In this document: piece by piece, positions 24,124 to 32,293 of the stretch
Numbering within the stretch: position 1 is the stretch's first letter
Layout of the letters: each line of letters begins with the position of its first letter
DNA from: Plantactinospora soyae
GTDB taxonomy: Bacteria > Actinomycetota > Actinomycetes > Mycobacteriales > Micromonosporaceae
NCBI RefSeq assembly: GCF_014874095.1
Contig: NZ_JADBEB010000001.1
Coordinates: 3,348,001 to 3,412,000, forward strand
Reading direction: 5' to 3'
DNA: 64,000 bases
Program-made: the position numbers and the translations under genes
The notes under the pieces: generated by a model
What the model was told of the DNA's origin: nothing
Database searches by the model: none
The model's input: the letters and a program-made list of their open reading frames with translations, nothing else

Positions 24124-24731
24124 GGCTCCTCGATCTGGCGCGACCGGCGCGCGGCGGATGCGAGGTCAACCGGGTGGTTGGCCGCGGCAGGACGACGGAT
24201 GGGCTCGTTGCCCGCGCGGGAACTCAGCGGCCGGGTCGAGTGGTGGTTCGCCACTGGCAGCGCCTCCATTCTTGATGTGAACGTCACTGCCCGTAGTGCC
24301 GTCATCGAACGTACGGCGAGGTTGGGCGGCGGCCGGTCTGACGCGCGAGTGCCCCTGCGGCGAGGGTGGCATGTCGGGGGTGCAAGTTGCATCTCGCGAG
24401 ACAGTTAATTGTCTGTGCAGCTAACTTACTGTTGACCCGTCCGCGATGGAACAGGGCGATACGACCGATGTTGCGCCGCATGGGGGGTTGTACTCCGTAC
24501 CGCACCACTGCGCACAGTGACGAAAGCGGAGAGTAATCGTGGGCCGCAAACCGACGCTTACATCGGTCGGCGTGGTCGACCGGAAGTCGGTGGTCGAGCG
24601 CTGGACGGTGCTGGCGGGGCTGTGTCAGAGTGCACGACGAGAGACATTGCACACTGCGACCGTCTGACGCGCTGCCACGGGAGAGGCGCTGTGTTGGCCA
24701 TCGGTGCCCGACACCTTGCGGGTGAGCGGCG
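24124..24731. other. Long intergenic region with AT-richer core, possible regulatory leader
   Basis: About 600 bp with no convincing gene apart from the weak 42-aa frame listed separately. The stretch 24380-24480 is the most AT-rich part of this region and holds an imperfect palindrome, GACA-n6-TGTC (around 24401-24414), and TTGACC near 24433. It should contain promoters for the Roadblock gene (minus) and the 24732 gene (plus). Confidence 0.5.
24539..24667 (+). CDS. Possible 42-aa small ORF with strong ribosome-binding site
   Basis: A GTG start with GGAGAG 5-6 nt upstream opens MGRKPTLTSVGVVDRKSVV..., and the first 28 codons mostly end in G or C. The last 14 codons lose this bias. It may be a short leader ORF, a decayed gene start or chance. 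It resembles nothing I know. Confidence 0.3.
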   Translation: MGRKPTLTSVGVVDRKSVVERWTVLAGLCQSARRETLHTATV

Positions 24732-25241
24732 TTGATCCCGCTCGGCGCCGGCACGCTGCTCGAATACCGGGTGACCGAGGCGATGTGGGCCTGCACCGGC
24801 GTGGTACGGGTGGCCGGGTTCTCGTTCTGCCTCACCGATCCGGATCCGCCGCCCCGCTGGCACTGGCAGGCCAACGACGGGGGCAACGGACTCGTCGGGG
24901 CGACCGAGGGTGCGGTCCTGGTCCGGACCGGTTGCGACGGCGGCTGGGTCAATCTCAGTGTCGAACTCCACGCCGAGCGCCCGGCCCCGGCGACGGTGGG
25001 CTGGGACGAGGCGGTCGAGATCTCCTTCCGTACGGCGGTCGGTCAGTCCCATGTCCGGTCACGTCGGGACGGCGGCACCGACTTCCCCCGGATCAGCTTC
25101 CGGGGACCGGGCAGTTACCGGATCCGGGTGCACGCCCGGGGACGGCACCATCCGGCCGGCGGAGCAGTCCCGGACCGGCCGGAGGACTATCTGCTCCAGG
25201 TCTGGGTGGCGCCGCCCGGCCATACCGAGGTCCTGCGCTGA
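24732..25241 (+). CDS. Uncharacterised beta-rich protein, 169 aa
   Basis: The frame starts at a TTG (MIPLGAGTLLEYRV) because a stop lies three codons upstream; the ATG at 24783 would remove the first strand. Alternating hydrophobic strands and the ending GSYRIRVHARGRHH...PEDYLLQVWVAP match a family of small actinobacterial proteins that I know only as hypothetical. No signal peptide, membrane segment or catalytic motif is seen. The start codon overlaps the stop of a 14-codon frame with its own GGGAGAG site at 24682, so translation may be coupled. Third-position GC is high throughout. Confidence 0.65.
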   Translation: MIPLGAGTLLEYRVTEAMWACTGVVRVAGFSFCLTDPDPPPRWHWQANDGGNGLVGATEGAVLVRTGCDGGWVNLSVELHAERPAPATVGWDEAVEISFRTAVGQSHVRSRRDGGTDFPRISFRGPGSYRIRVHARGRHHPAGGAVPDRPEDYLLQVWVAPPGHTEVLR

Positions 25242-25296
25242 TCGGTCGCGGTGGGGGCGCGGCGCGGGTGCGGCCGGATGGGGGGGCCGGCACCGA

Positions 25297-25302
25297 TACC
25301 GT
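25297..25302 (+). promoter_or_regulatory. -10 box of a leaderless promoter for the MazG-like gene
   Basis: TACCGT ends 6 nt before the GTG at 25309. The same box and spacing recur before the gene at 26267. Confidence 0.5.
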
Positions 25303-25308
25303 GGGCGG

Positions 25309-25677
25309 GTGAACGACGTCACGTGGGGAACTGTCCGCGCCGTACGTGCCTGGCTGGACCGGGTGAACGGCACCGGCGGCCACGAGTTGACCTGCCGCAT
25401 CCTCAAAGTCACCGAGGAGGCCGGTGAGGCGGCCGGCGCCTGGATCGGGCTGACCGGGCAGAACCCGCGCAAGGGCGTCACGCACAGCCTGGACGACGTG
25501 GCGGGCGAACTGGCCGACGTCGCGCTGACCGCCCTGGTCGCGATCGAGAGCCTGGGACTGGACGCCCGGCAGGTGCTGCGGACCCGCGCCGAACGGGTGC
25601 AGGGCCGGCTCGCGGCCCTGCCGGCGACCGTCGACGTACCGGCCGAGCGGGTCGGCCCGGCGCCGGTCGTCGAGTAG
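25309..25677 (+). CDS. MazG-like nucleotide pyrophosphohydrolase
   Basis: A 122-residue protein from a leaderless GTG. The all-helical MazG core carries the metal-binding set: EEAGE (36-40) and, one helix later, ELADV with Glu67 and Asp70 (EExxE...ExxD). Such enzymes hydrolyse non-standard or excess NTPs to NMP and pyrophosphate; the preferred substrate is unknown. Length is typical of single-domain MazG-like proteins. The last codons and stop are part of a 56-bp tandem duplication. It is a single gene. Confidence 0.85.
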   Translation: MNDVTWGTVRAVRAWLDRVNGTGGHELTCRILKVTEEAGEAAGAWIGLTGQNPRKGVTHSLDDVAGELADVALTALVAIESLGLDARQVLRTRAERVQGRLAALPATVDVPAERVGPAPVVE

Positions 25678-25835
25678 CGGGCGAGGTGGACTGGCCCGGA
25701 TCCGCAGCGCCCTCGGCGCCGGTCGTCGAGTAGCGGGCGAGGTGGACCGGCCCGGATGCGCGCTGGTGTCGTGCTGCGGGTGAGGTGGATCAGCCTGGGA
25801 TTCGCAGCGGGCTCGGCGCCGGTTTCCGGGAGCAT
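25659..25835. repeat. 56-bp tandem duplication of the MazG-like gene end, with diverged third copy
   Basis: GGCGCCGGTCGTCGAGTAGC starts at 25659 and again at 25715; both copies contain the TAG stop codon. A third, shorter and diverged unit (GCGGGTGAGGTGGA at 25776) and a terminal GGCTCGGCGCCGGT follow. Only the first copy is coding. Confidence 0.85.
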
Positions 25836-26266
25836 CGGACGGATTGTCCGACATCGTCGCCCTGGCGGGCCGCATGCTTCCGTGGTCGGTCCGCCGCGCG
25901 ACCCGACGTCCGGTGGGCCCTCCCCGCCGGCCGGGCGGTGGACCGGTCAGCGGTCGGCGTACCCGCGACGATGCGGGGAGCCGGCTTCGAACAGGCCCGG
26001 GGCGGGTGCCCGCAGCCGGCCGTCATCTTCCCCCGTAGCTGACGGCCGATCCCAGCCCGCCCCGGTGCCAATTCGGCATTCCGCCCGATCGGCGGTCCCC
26101 CCGAATTAATCGAACGCGATGGATCGGCGGCGGTCATGTTCCGCTCGGTTCGGCGATGCCGACGATCGGCCGTCCGGCTCTTCCGCGAAGTCCGTACGGT
26201 CATCCGGAGGCCGGGTTTCCCGATTGAGGATATCCAGCGGGTCCGTCCGTGCTATACCGTGACTGG
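25836..26266. other. Intergenic region, no gene seen
   Basis: Frames on both strands are short, Arg/Pro-rich shadows without codon bias. The right end holds TATACCGT (26253-26260), the likely -10 box of the next gene. Confidence 0.55.
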
Positions 26267-26485
26267 GTGAGAGTCGAGCGGCACTGGTGGAACGGCGATC
26301 GGGGTCTGCGCTCACGGCGCGACGTGTACATCCGTACGGATGGGCAACGATGGGAAGTTGAGGCCCAGATGGGCGGCGCCGACGGGCGCTCAAAGGTGCA
26401 ACAGTGCCCCGGCGAGGCGTCTGCGCGCATTCTCGCGGACGCCTGGCTCGGCGGGCGCCCCGAGTGGCGCGAGATGGCGCTCTGA
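26267..26485 (+). CDS. Uncharacterised small protein, 72 aa
   Basis: A leaderless GTG (TACCGT at 26255-26260, 6 nt upstream) opens VRVERHWWNGDRGLRSRRDVYI. The protein is basic at first, then has a strand pair (RRDVYIRTDG, RWEVEAQMGG) and a helix (SARILADAWLGG). The pattern resembles small conserved actinobacterial proteins with no known role. Codon bias is normal. Confidence 0.6.
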   Translation: MRVERHWWNGDRGLRSRRDVYIRTDGQRWEVEAQMGGADGRSKVQQCPGEASARILADAWLGGRPEWREMAL

Positions 26486-26674
26486 GCGGATCGGCGTTCG
26501 GCGCGGCCGGTCGTTGAACCCGGCGGCGCCAACGTCCGCACCGAGGTAACCAGGTACCCGATGGCGGCCGGTGCAACTCCAGCCGCCATTCGGGTGGCCC
26601 ACCCGGTGTGTTCCCACCCCGCTGGCGTTCGTGGCCCGTCGACCGGTACCCGTCCCGCAGCGAGGCCAACCTGC

Positions 26675-26986
26675 TCAGCCGGTACGCCGGTTGCCCCACT
26701 GCCGGGGTCCCTGCACCGAGCCACGGCCACCATCTGACTGCTTGGTGCTGCCGTGGGCCCGCTGCTGCGCGGCCGGCCCCTTGCCCTTGGCTCGGCGGGC
26801 GGCGCGGTTCTCGAAACCGGGTTCCTCGTCGTCCGGCGAGGTCGCGTCGGCGTCTGCCGGCTCGGGTGCCCCGGCGTCCGTCGCGTCGGCTTCGGCGCCT
26901 GCCGATCCTGTCGCGGCGTCCGTGGGTCGTTCGACCTCGGGTTCTGGTTGGGCCTTCTTGGCCCGGGGAGTACTGGAGTCCGGCAT
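26675..26986 (-). CDS. Small disordered charged protein, 103 aa
   Basis: ATG 26986 with GAGGGG 7 nt upstream gives MPDSSTPRAKKAQPEPEVE. The middle is an Ala/Asp/Glu/Pro stretch and the end is basic (FENRAARRAKGKG to QWGNRRTG). This acidic-then-basic, structureless layout recurs in short Micromonosporaceae proteins, as far as I recall. No function is known. A longer frame from 27073 adds an unlikely Arg-rich leader. Confidence 0.6.
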   Translation of the reverse strand: MPDSSTPRAKKAQPEPEVERPTDAATGSAGAEADATDAGAPEPADADATSPDDEEPGFENRAARRAKGKGPAAQQRAHGSTKQSDGGRGSVQGPRQWGNRRTG

Positions 26987-27246
26987 CGGGACAGCCCCTC
27001 GGATTCGTCGTGTCTGAGCGAAGGCTTGCCGGGGCGTGACAGCCACGACCCTGGCAGGCCCACGGCGGATCATGCTACCCCGGCCGGGTTCCTTCGGATT
27101 CCGACCGGAAGAACGGCATGGGATTCCGAGCCTTCCGGCATCCCTCGCCGGACACCATTAGCGGAACCACCGTCGCCGGCCAAGGCACTTTCCGTAATCT
27201 GCCAAAGGAGCGCCGCTTCGGCACCCGTTCAATTGCATCGAGTTAC

Positions 27247-27252
27247 TATATA
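27247..27252 (+). promoter_or_regulatory. -10 box of the TGT-like gene
   Basis: TATATA, unusually AT-rich for the window, ends 7 nt before the ATG at 27260 and suggests a leaderless transcript. Confidence 0.5.
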
Positions 27253-27259
27253 AACACTC

Positions 27260-28474
27260 ATGGTGATCAATGTTTCGACGGTGGTCAGCGGGGTGGGGCT
27301 CGTGGGGCGGGAACAGAACGGGCAGTCGACCAGCGTCGGGCGGCGGATCGGTGACCTCGACCGCAGCCTGCTCCTACAGTGCCGGACCAGCCAGGTCACC
27401 CAACTGGCCGAGGCGGCCGGCCGGACCGGTGGTGGCCTGGTCATCACCGCCGAGCGGGGCAATCTGCGCGGCTGCCTCGACCGGGCCCGGCACCTGCTGG
27501 AGGTGGATCACCACCGCGCCCCGCTGCTGCTCGACGCCGCCCGGTACGCCGGGAACGGCCGGCTGGCCGCCGCCGCCCCGTTCGACCAGCGGTGGATCCA
27601 GTACCAGCGGGAACTGGGGCTACCGGTACTGACCGACTCGGGCTACCTCGCCCCGGACGACATGGCCGGACTCGTCGGGATCCTCGAACGCGCCGCCCGG
27701 CTCGGTGACGCCATCGCGCTGTTGCCGATGCATCCGGCCTGGCTCGCCGACCGGTACGCCCGGCAGACACTGCTGCGGTACGTGACGGCCCTCGGCGTAC
27801 CGGTCGCGATCGTCCTCGAAGAACCGGTCGGTCCGTTCGAGCCGGTCGCGGCGGTACGGGGCCTGCTCGAACTCCTCGGCTGCGGTGTACCCGTGCTCGT
27901 ACTCCGGTCGGACCTGCCCGGCCTCGGTGCACTCTGCTCGGGGGCGACCGCGGTGGCGATCGGCACCGAACCGGGGCTGCGCCGGCTCGACCCGCGCCGC
28001 CCGGCCGGGTACCTGCCGCCGTCCCGGGTCGCCCGCCCGTCGGCGCTGATCCGGCAGTGCCTCTCGTACCAGCCGCTGGCGGTGATCGAGGCGACGATGC
28101 GCCGGCATCCGGACAACGGCATGTGGCACTGCGACTGCCCGACCTGTGCGGGACGGGACCTGAACTGGCTGGTCGGCAGGCCCGAGGCGGAGCGGGACGG
28201 CGTGGTGCTCCGGCACTGTGTGGACGTACTGCTCGACCTGCGTACGGAACTGACCGGTCCGTCCGTCCAGCTCAACCAGTGGAGCTGGCGGGCCCGGTGT
28301 GCCGCCGCCGCCTCCCGGCGACGGGAGGTGGGCTGGGACCGGCTGCCGGCGCTGGACCACTGGCAGGAGGCGACCATCCCGCCGACCTCGCCGAGGACGG
28401 CCGTGCCGACGTCGCGCCGATCGGGCGGGGGAACGCGGTTCTCCAGGGCGGCGCCACCGCGCTCGGCTGCCTGA
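27260..28474 (+). CDS. TGT-like TIM-barrel protein with CxCxxC...H zinc site
   Basis: A 404-residue protein. Strand-loop patterns GLVITAERGN, APLLLDAARY, LPVLTDSGYL, AIALLPMH, VPVAIVLEE and VPVLVLR suggest a TIM barrel. Near residue 290 comes WHCDCPTCAGRD followed 23 residues after the last Cys by RHC, which matches the zinc site of tRNA-guanine transglycosylases (CxCxxC-x26-H). The standard TGT nucleophile Asp context is not visible, so it is a divergent member, perhaps closer to DpdA-like DNA-modifying relatives. Base exchange in tRNA or DNA is inference only. The C-terminal 45 residues are low complexity. It is convergent with a CHAT-like peptidase gene. Confidence 0.6.
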   Translation: MVINVSTVVSGVGLVGREQNGQSTSVGRRIGDLDRSLLLQCRTSQVTQLAEAAGRTGGGLVITAERGNLRGCLDRARHLLEVDHHRAPLLLDAARYAGNGRLAAAAPFDQRWIQYQRELGLPVLTDSGYLAPDDMAGLVGILERAARLGDAIALLPMHPAWLADRYARQTLLRYVTALGVPVAIVLEEPVGPFEPVAAVRGLLELLGCGVPVLVLRSDLPGLGALCSGATAVAIGTEPGLRRLDPRRPAGYLPPSRVARPSALIRQCLSYQPLAVIEATMRRHPDNGMWHCDCPTCAGRDLNWLVGRPEAERDGVVLRHCVDVLLDLRTELTGPSVQLNQWSWRARCAAAASRRREVGWDRLPALDHWQEATIPPTSPRTAVPTSRRSGGGTRFSRAAPPRSAA

Positions 28475-28536
28475 CCACCTGACCACCTGACCACCCCGGG
28501 CCGCCTGACCGTGTGACCACCTCGGGCCGCCTGACC
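28471..28536. repeat. 8-bp tandem repeat plus 26-bp duplication at the TGT-like gene end
   Basis: CTGACCAC occurs three times in a row from 28471, and the first copy carries the gene's TGA stop. CGGGCCGCCTGACC then occurs twice. It lies in the convergent gap. Confidence 0.75.
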
Positions 28537-28591
28537 CGTTGGTCGCCCGAACCCCTCGGGCCGCCGAGATGTTGCGGGGCGGCCGGGACGC

Positions 28592-29224
28592 TCAGGCCAG
28601 GGCCATCCGGGCCCACCGGCTCGGGGTGAGCGTGAGCACCCGGAACGGACAGTTCCGGTCGGTGAGCAGGGTGTACGCCTCGATCGCCCGCTCGGCGGCG
28701 TCCTGCGCCTGCTCGGCCCGGGTCATCCCCCGGCCCCGGTTGCGGAACAGGGCGCCGTAGAAGGCCGAGCAGAACACCCCGCTCTCGTGCCAGCCGATCT
28801 GCGCCGAGGTGCCGATGTAGGTGACCTCGTCCTGTAGGCAGTCGCGGACCGCCTTCTGCCAGGCTCCGGTGCCGGTCTTGCAGCCGTCGGCGAGGATCGC
28901 GTGCGCCGAGATCCCCCGCCCCCGGCTGGCCGCCTCCTCGCCCAACGCCTCGAGCGAGATCTTGGTCCGGCCGTCGCTGCTGGCGAAGGTGGGCGTACTG
29001 CTGTGGTCACCGTGCGCCATCACGTGCAGTACGTCGCAGGAGGCGGTGAACGCGGTCAGCACCGTGTCCGGGTCACGCGACCGGACGAAGTCGATGTCGA
29101 CGATCGGCTGCTGGTGTTCGGCGTTGATGTTCTGCAACGTCGACTGGACGAACGTCATCGCCGCGTCGAACGAGGAGTCGAGCCCGATGTCCAGCAGGCT
29201 GACCCGCTTCGCCTTCATCGCCAT
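28592..29224 (-). CDS. CHAT/caspase-like (clan CD) peptidase-fold protein
   Basis: A 210-residue protein with GGGGAGG 5 nt upstream of its ATG. The catalytic-type His71 lies in DVLHVMAHGDH and Cys115 in ISAHAILADGCKTGTGAW, each after a hydrophobic strand, as in CHAT and caspase-like peptidases. The remainder (IGTSAQIGWHESGVFCSAFYGALF, then a helix) fits the large-plus-small subunit fold in compact form. No other domain is attached. Clan-CD peptidases in bacteria often act as death or defence effectors. It is convergent with the TGT-like gene and 5.1 kb from the caspase-chaperonin gene. The family call is by motif only. Confidence 0.65.
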   Translation of the reverse strand: MAMKAKRVSLLDIGLDSSFDAAMTFVQSTLQNINAEHQQPIVDIDFVRSRDPDTVLTAFTASCDVLHVMAHGDHSSTPTFASSDGRTKISLEALGEEAASRGRGISAHAILADGCKTGTGAWQKAVRDCLQDEVTYIGTSAQIGWHESGVFCSAFYGALFRNRGRGMTRAEQAQDAAERAIEAYTLLTDRNCPFRVLTLTPSRWARMALA

Positions 29225-29313
29225 GGCGACCTCCCCCGAGTGCGATCATCGTGAACGCTACTCCGGCCGTGCCAACAGCGCCGGACGCCGGGACCGGGGT
29301 CGGGGTCCGGCGA

Positions 29314-30546
29314 TCAGTCGACAATGGCCGAGTAGACGAGCTGACGCAGCTCGGCGCGGAGCGGGTAGGTACTGGACGGTACGAGCTGGGTGAAGAGCAG
29401 CGCGGTGATCTCCTCGACCGGGTCGACCCAGAACGCCGTACTCGCCACGCCGCCCCAGTAGTACTCGCCGACACTGCTCGGCGTCCGGCTGGGCACCGGA
29501 TCCTCCACCACCGCGAATCCGAGCCCGAATCCGATCCCGTCGAAGGTGGTCTCGGCGAAGCCTCCAGTGGAGAGTCGGCCCAGGTCCTGCCCGCCCGGCA
29601 GGTGGTTGCGGGTCATGAACCGGACGGTACGGGGACCGAGCAGCCGTACCCCGTCCAGCTCACCGCCGCGCAGCAGGAACTGGGTGAACCGGTGGTAATC
29701 GGCGGCGGTCGAGAGCAGTCCGCTTCCGCCGGCGAGCAGTGCCGGCTTCTCCAGCGCGAACCGGCCGATGGCGTCGTACCGGACCGCCTGACCGTTCGTC
29801 GGGTTGACGGCGTAGCAGGCGGCCAGCCGATCCGCGTCCGGGCCCTCGGCCCACCACCGGGTGTCGGTCATGCCCAGCGGGCCGAGGACCCGCTCGGCGA
29901 GGAAGGTGTCCAGCGACTGCCCGGAGACCACCTCGATCAGGCGGCCGAGCACGTCGGTGGCGACCGAGTAGCCCCACGCGGTACCGGGTTGGAAGAGCAG
30001 CGGCAGCCGGGCCAGGCCCTCGGTCGCGGTGGCCAGGTCGAATCCGACCGGCGGGTACAGGTCGTACCCGGCGGCCCGGTAGAGCCCGTCGACCACCGAG
30101 GTCTGGAGGAAGCCGTACGTCAGGCCGGCGGTGTGGGTGAGCAGGTGCCAGACCCGGATCGGCTCGACCGCCGGCACCGTGTACGGCTTCAGCGTCGATC
30201 CCCGGTCGTAGACCCGGACGTCGGCGAACTCCGGCAGCCAGCGGCTGATCTCGTCGGTGAGCTGGAGTCGCCCCTCCTCCCACAGGATCATCGCCGCCAC
30301 CGAGGTGATCGGCTTGGTCATCGAGTAGATCCGCCAGAGCGTGTCGGGCTCGACCGGCTTCCCGGCCTCCCGATCCCGCAGCCCGTACGTCGAGGCGTGC
30401 GCGATCTCGCCGCGCCGGGTCACGACCAGTTGCCAACCGGCGAGTTCACCGGCGTCCACGTAACGGGCGAAATGCGTGTCGATCCGGGCCAGCCTCGCCG
30501 GGTCGAAACCGACCTGATCGGGGTCCACGCTGCGCTGGAGGCTCAT
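29314..30546 (-). CDS. Serine hydrolase of the class C beta-lactamase/EstB family
   Basis: A 410-residue protein. SMTK (75-78) gives the nucleophilic Ser and general-base Lys, and GYSVATD (about 191-197) supplies the Tyr of the YxN-type second motif, here YSV. A third motif is WGG near residue 372 in place of KTG/HxG. There is no signal peptide, so it is probably a cytoplasmic esterase or amide hydrolase, not a resistance enzyme. A single gene about 66 bp from the next minus-strand gene (30613), which lies upstream in transcription. Confidence 0.9.
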   Translation of the reverse strand: MSLQRSVDPDQVGFDPARLARIDTHFARYVDAGELAGWQLVVTRRGEIAHASTYGLRDREAGKPVEPDTLWRIYSMTKPITSVAAMILWEEGRLQLTDEISRWLPEFADVRVYDRGSTLKPYTVPAVEPIRVWHLLTHTAGLTYGFLQTSVVDGLYRAAGYDLYPPVGFDLATATEGLARLPLLFQPGTAWGYSVATDVLGRLIEVVSGQSLDTFLAERVLGPLGMTDTRWWAEGPDADRLAACYAVNPTNGQAVRYDAIGRFALEKPALLAGGSGLLSTAADYHRFTQFLLRGGELDGVRLLGPRTVRFMTRNHLPGGQDLGRLSTGGFAETTFDGIGFGLGFAVVEDPVPSRTPSSVGEYYWGGVASTAFWVDPVEEITALLFTQLVPSSTYPLRAELRQLVYSAIVD

Positions 30547-30612
30547 TCGCCGAACCCTACTGCCAGGGCGGAAACGGCGGCAACGACCGTCGGAGAGCGT
30601 GGCCGACGCCGC

Positions 30613-31440
30613 TCAGCCGGCACCCGGCGCGGGCCGCCCGGGGCTCCGATCCGGGCTCCGATCCGGGGTCGCGTCCCGGGTCGGGTCCGGACTCCGGTCC
30701 GGGGTCGGGTCGGTCGACCGGGTCCGGCGCCAGTACTGGCGCTTGTCCTGGTCGCGTACCACGACGCCGAGTCGGGCCAGATCGAGGCGCAACTCGGCGA
30801 CCTGGGCCCGTTCCTTCTTGTCCAGCGCCCGCTGTCGCGCCTTGAGCAGTGAGTCCGCGCCGGCCGGCAACCCGGTCCCGTCCACCACCCAGCTCCGGTA
30901 GTCGTCCCGGTACGGGTCCCCGTCGGCGGACCAGCGGTAGCCGTACGCCTCGAAGGCGTTCCGCAGCCGGTCGGTCGGCAGGTCGGACGACTCCCGGGCG
31001 AGTTCTCCGGTGTCGGTGCCGAGCAGGACGAGCTGCTTGCCGTCCCGGAAGACCTCCCCGATCCAGTCCCGTTCGAGGTGTTGGCTGGTGGTGCCGCCCC
31101 GGACCAGGGTGACCCGGTCGGCGGCGACGGTCACGGTCAGCCGCTCGACGGCGGCCATGCCGGCGACGACCAGGCCACCCAGCACGCCGAGCAGCAGCGC
31201 ACCACCGGTGGCCCACGGCTCGTCGACCGCGTCGATCAGCATGAACGGCCCCCGCATCGGAATCCACCGGATCGACGCGATCCACCCCGCCGACCACTGG
31301 AGCAGCCAGAGGAGACCGGCGCCGAGCAGCGGGAACGTGATCCACACCAGGGCCACCATCCCGGTCGGTTCGGCGACCACGATCCCCGGTCCGGCCGACG
31401 GTGCCGGGCCACCGGCGGTGGACGTACCGTCCGGGGCCAT
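30613..31440 (-). CDS. YqeB-like membrane protein with repeat tail
   Basis: A 275-residue protein. Two transmembrane segments (about 28-52 and 75-98) are followed by a PH-like strand-rich region (LTVTVAADRVTLVRGG...RDWIGEVFRDGKQLVLLG) and a helix (LLKARQRALDKKERAQVAELRLDLA). This matches YqeB-type proteins of unknown role. The last 30 residues are a DRSPDPTRDATPDRSPDRSP tail, split here as seen, from short DNA repeats at about 30640-30715. It starts 1 bp after the ABC permease stop, so it is probably the third gene of that operon. Confidence 0.75.
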   Translation of the reverse strand: MAPDGTSTAGGPAPSAGPGIVVAEPTGMVALVWITFPLLGAGLLWLLQWSAGWIASIRWIPMRGPFMLIDAVDEPWATGGALLLGVLGGLVVAGMAAVERLTVTVAADRVTLVRGGTTSQHLERDWIGEVFRDGKQLVLLGTDTGELARESSDLPTDRLRNAFEAYGYRWSADGDPYRDDYRSWVVDGTGLPAGADSLLKARQRALDKKERAQVAELRLDLARLGVVVRDQDKRQYWRRTRSTDPTPDRSPDPTRDATPDRSPDRSPGRPAPGAG

Positions 31441-31441
31441 T

Positions 31442-32293
31442 TCAGGACACCTCGCGGCGGATCGTCCGGACCAGCCCCGCGACCAGCGGCACCAGTACCC
31501 AGGCCGCGACCGACACCCCGAGTCGGGCCCACTGGCCGGCGCCGAGTTCGCCGGCGTCCGGCGGTTCGATCAGCGGTGCCGTGGTGAGGCCGGTGTCGAG
31601 CCAGGTGGCGGCGGTACGCAGCCCGCTGATCATCTCGCCGAGGATGGACCACGCGATCGGCAGCACCAGGGAGAGCACGATGGCAACCGGCGTGTTCTGG
31701 AACAGCAGGCCGAACGCGATGCCCATCAGCACGCTGACCACCTGGAAGACCGCCGCGCCGAGCAGTGGCATCAGCACGGCTGACCATAGGTCGTCGGCGC
31801 CGCTGAGGCTGGCGATCAGGGTTCCGGCCGCCGCCGTACCCAGGGTGACCAGTGCCGAGATCAGCCCGGCGACCACCCCGGCGGCCAGTTTGGCGGTGAC
31901 CACCCGGTGGCGCTGCGGTACCAGGGCGAAGGTGGTGAGCGCGGTGCGCTGGGAGAACTCGCTGGTGACCAGCATGATGCCGAGGATCGGCAGCAGGATG
32001 CCGACCGGGAACTGTGCCAGCGCGAGGAAGTTCGCGAACTGCTGGTCGGCGTCGGGGGTGAAGACGAGCATCACGGTCACGATCGCCACCGAGACCAGCC
32101 CGATGGTGATCAGCAGCCAGTAGCCGGCCCGGGTGTCGGCGAGCTTGCGGAGTTCGACCCCGGTCAGCCGGAGCAGCGACGGTCGGCTCAGGTCCGCCCC
32201 CGCTTCGGCCGTCGGCCGGTACGTACCCGAGCCGTCCGCCGTGTCCCGCGCGGTTATGGCGGCGGTCCGCGTCGATGTGCTGTCGGTGGTCAT
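31442..32293 (-). CDS. ABC-2 type transporter permease
   Basis: A 283-residue protein with a polar N-terminal tail (1-45) and six membrane segments. The first TM block (GYWLLITIGLVSVAIVTVML) and EFSQRTALTTFALVPQRHRVVTAKL are typical of ABC-2 exporters related to multidrug or antibiotic-resistance permeases. Its ATG overlaps the ATPase stop codon in an ATGA, so the two are translationally coupled and form the complex. Substrate unknown. Confidence 0.88.
   Translation of the reverse strand: MTTDSTSTRTAAITARDTADGSGTYRPTAEAGADLSRPSLLRLTGVELRKLADTRAGYWLLITIGLVSVAIVTVMLVFTPDADQQFANFLALAQFPVGILLPILGIMLVTSEFSQRTALTTFALVPQRHRVVTAKLAAGVVAGLISALVTLGTAAAGTLIASLSGADDLWSAVLMPLLGAAVFQVVSVLMGIAFGLLFQNTPVAIVLSLVLPIAWSILGEMISGLRTAATWLDTGLTTAPLIEPPDAGELGAGQWARLGVSVAAWVLVPLVAGLVRTIRREVS

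Noticed and set aside
24302-24952. A 216-codon minus-strand frame
   Set aside because: Low-GC third positions and no family; it spans the regulatory gap and part of the 24732 gene.
29314-30546. Beta-lactamase resistance gene
   Set aside because: It has no signal peptide and no KTG motif; it fits the EstB-like esterase group better.
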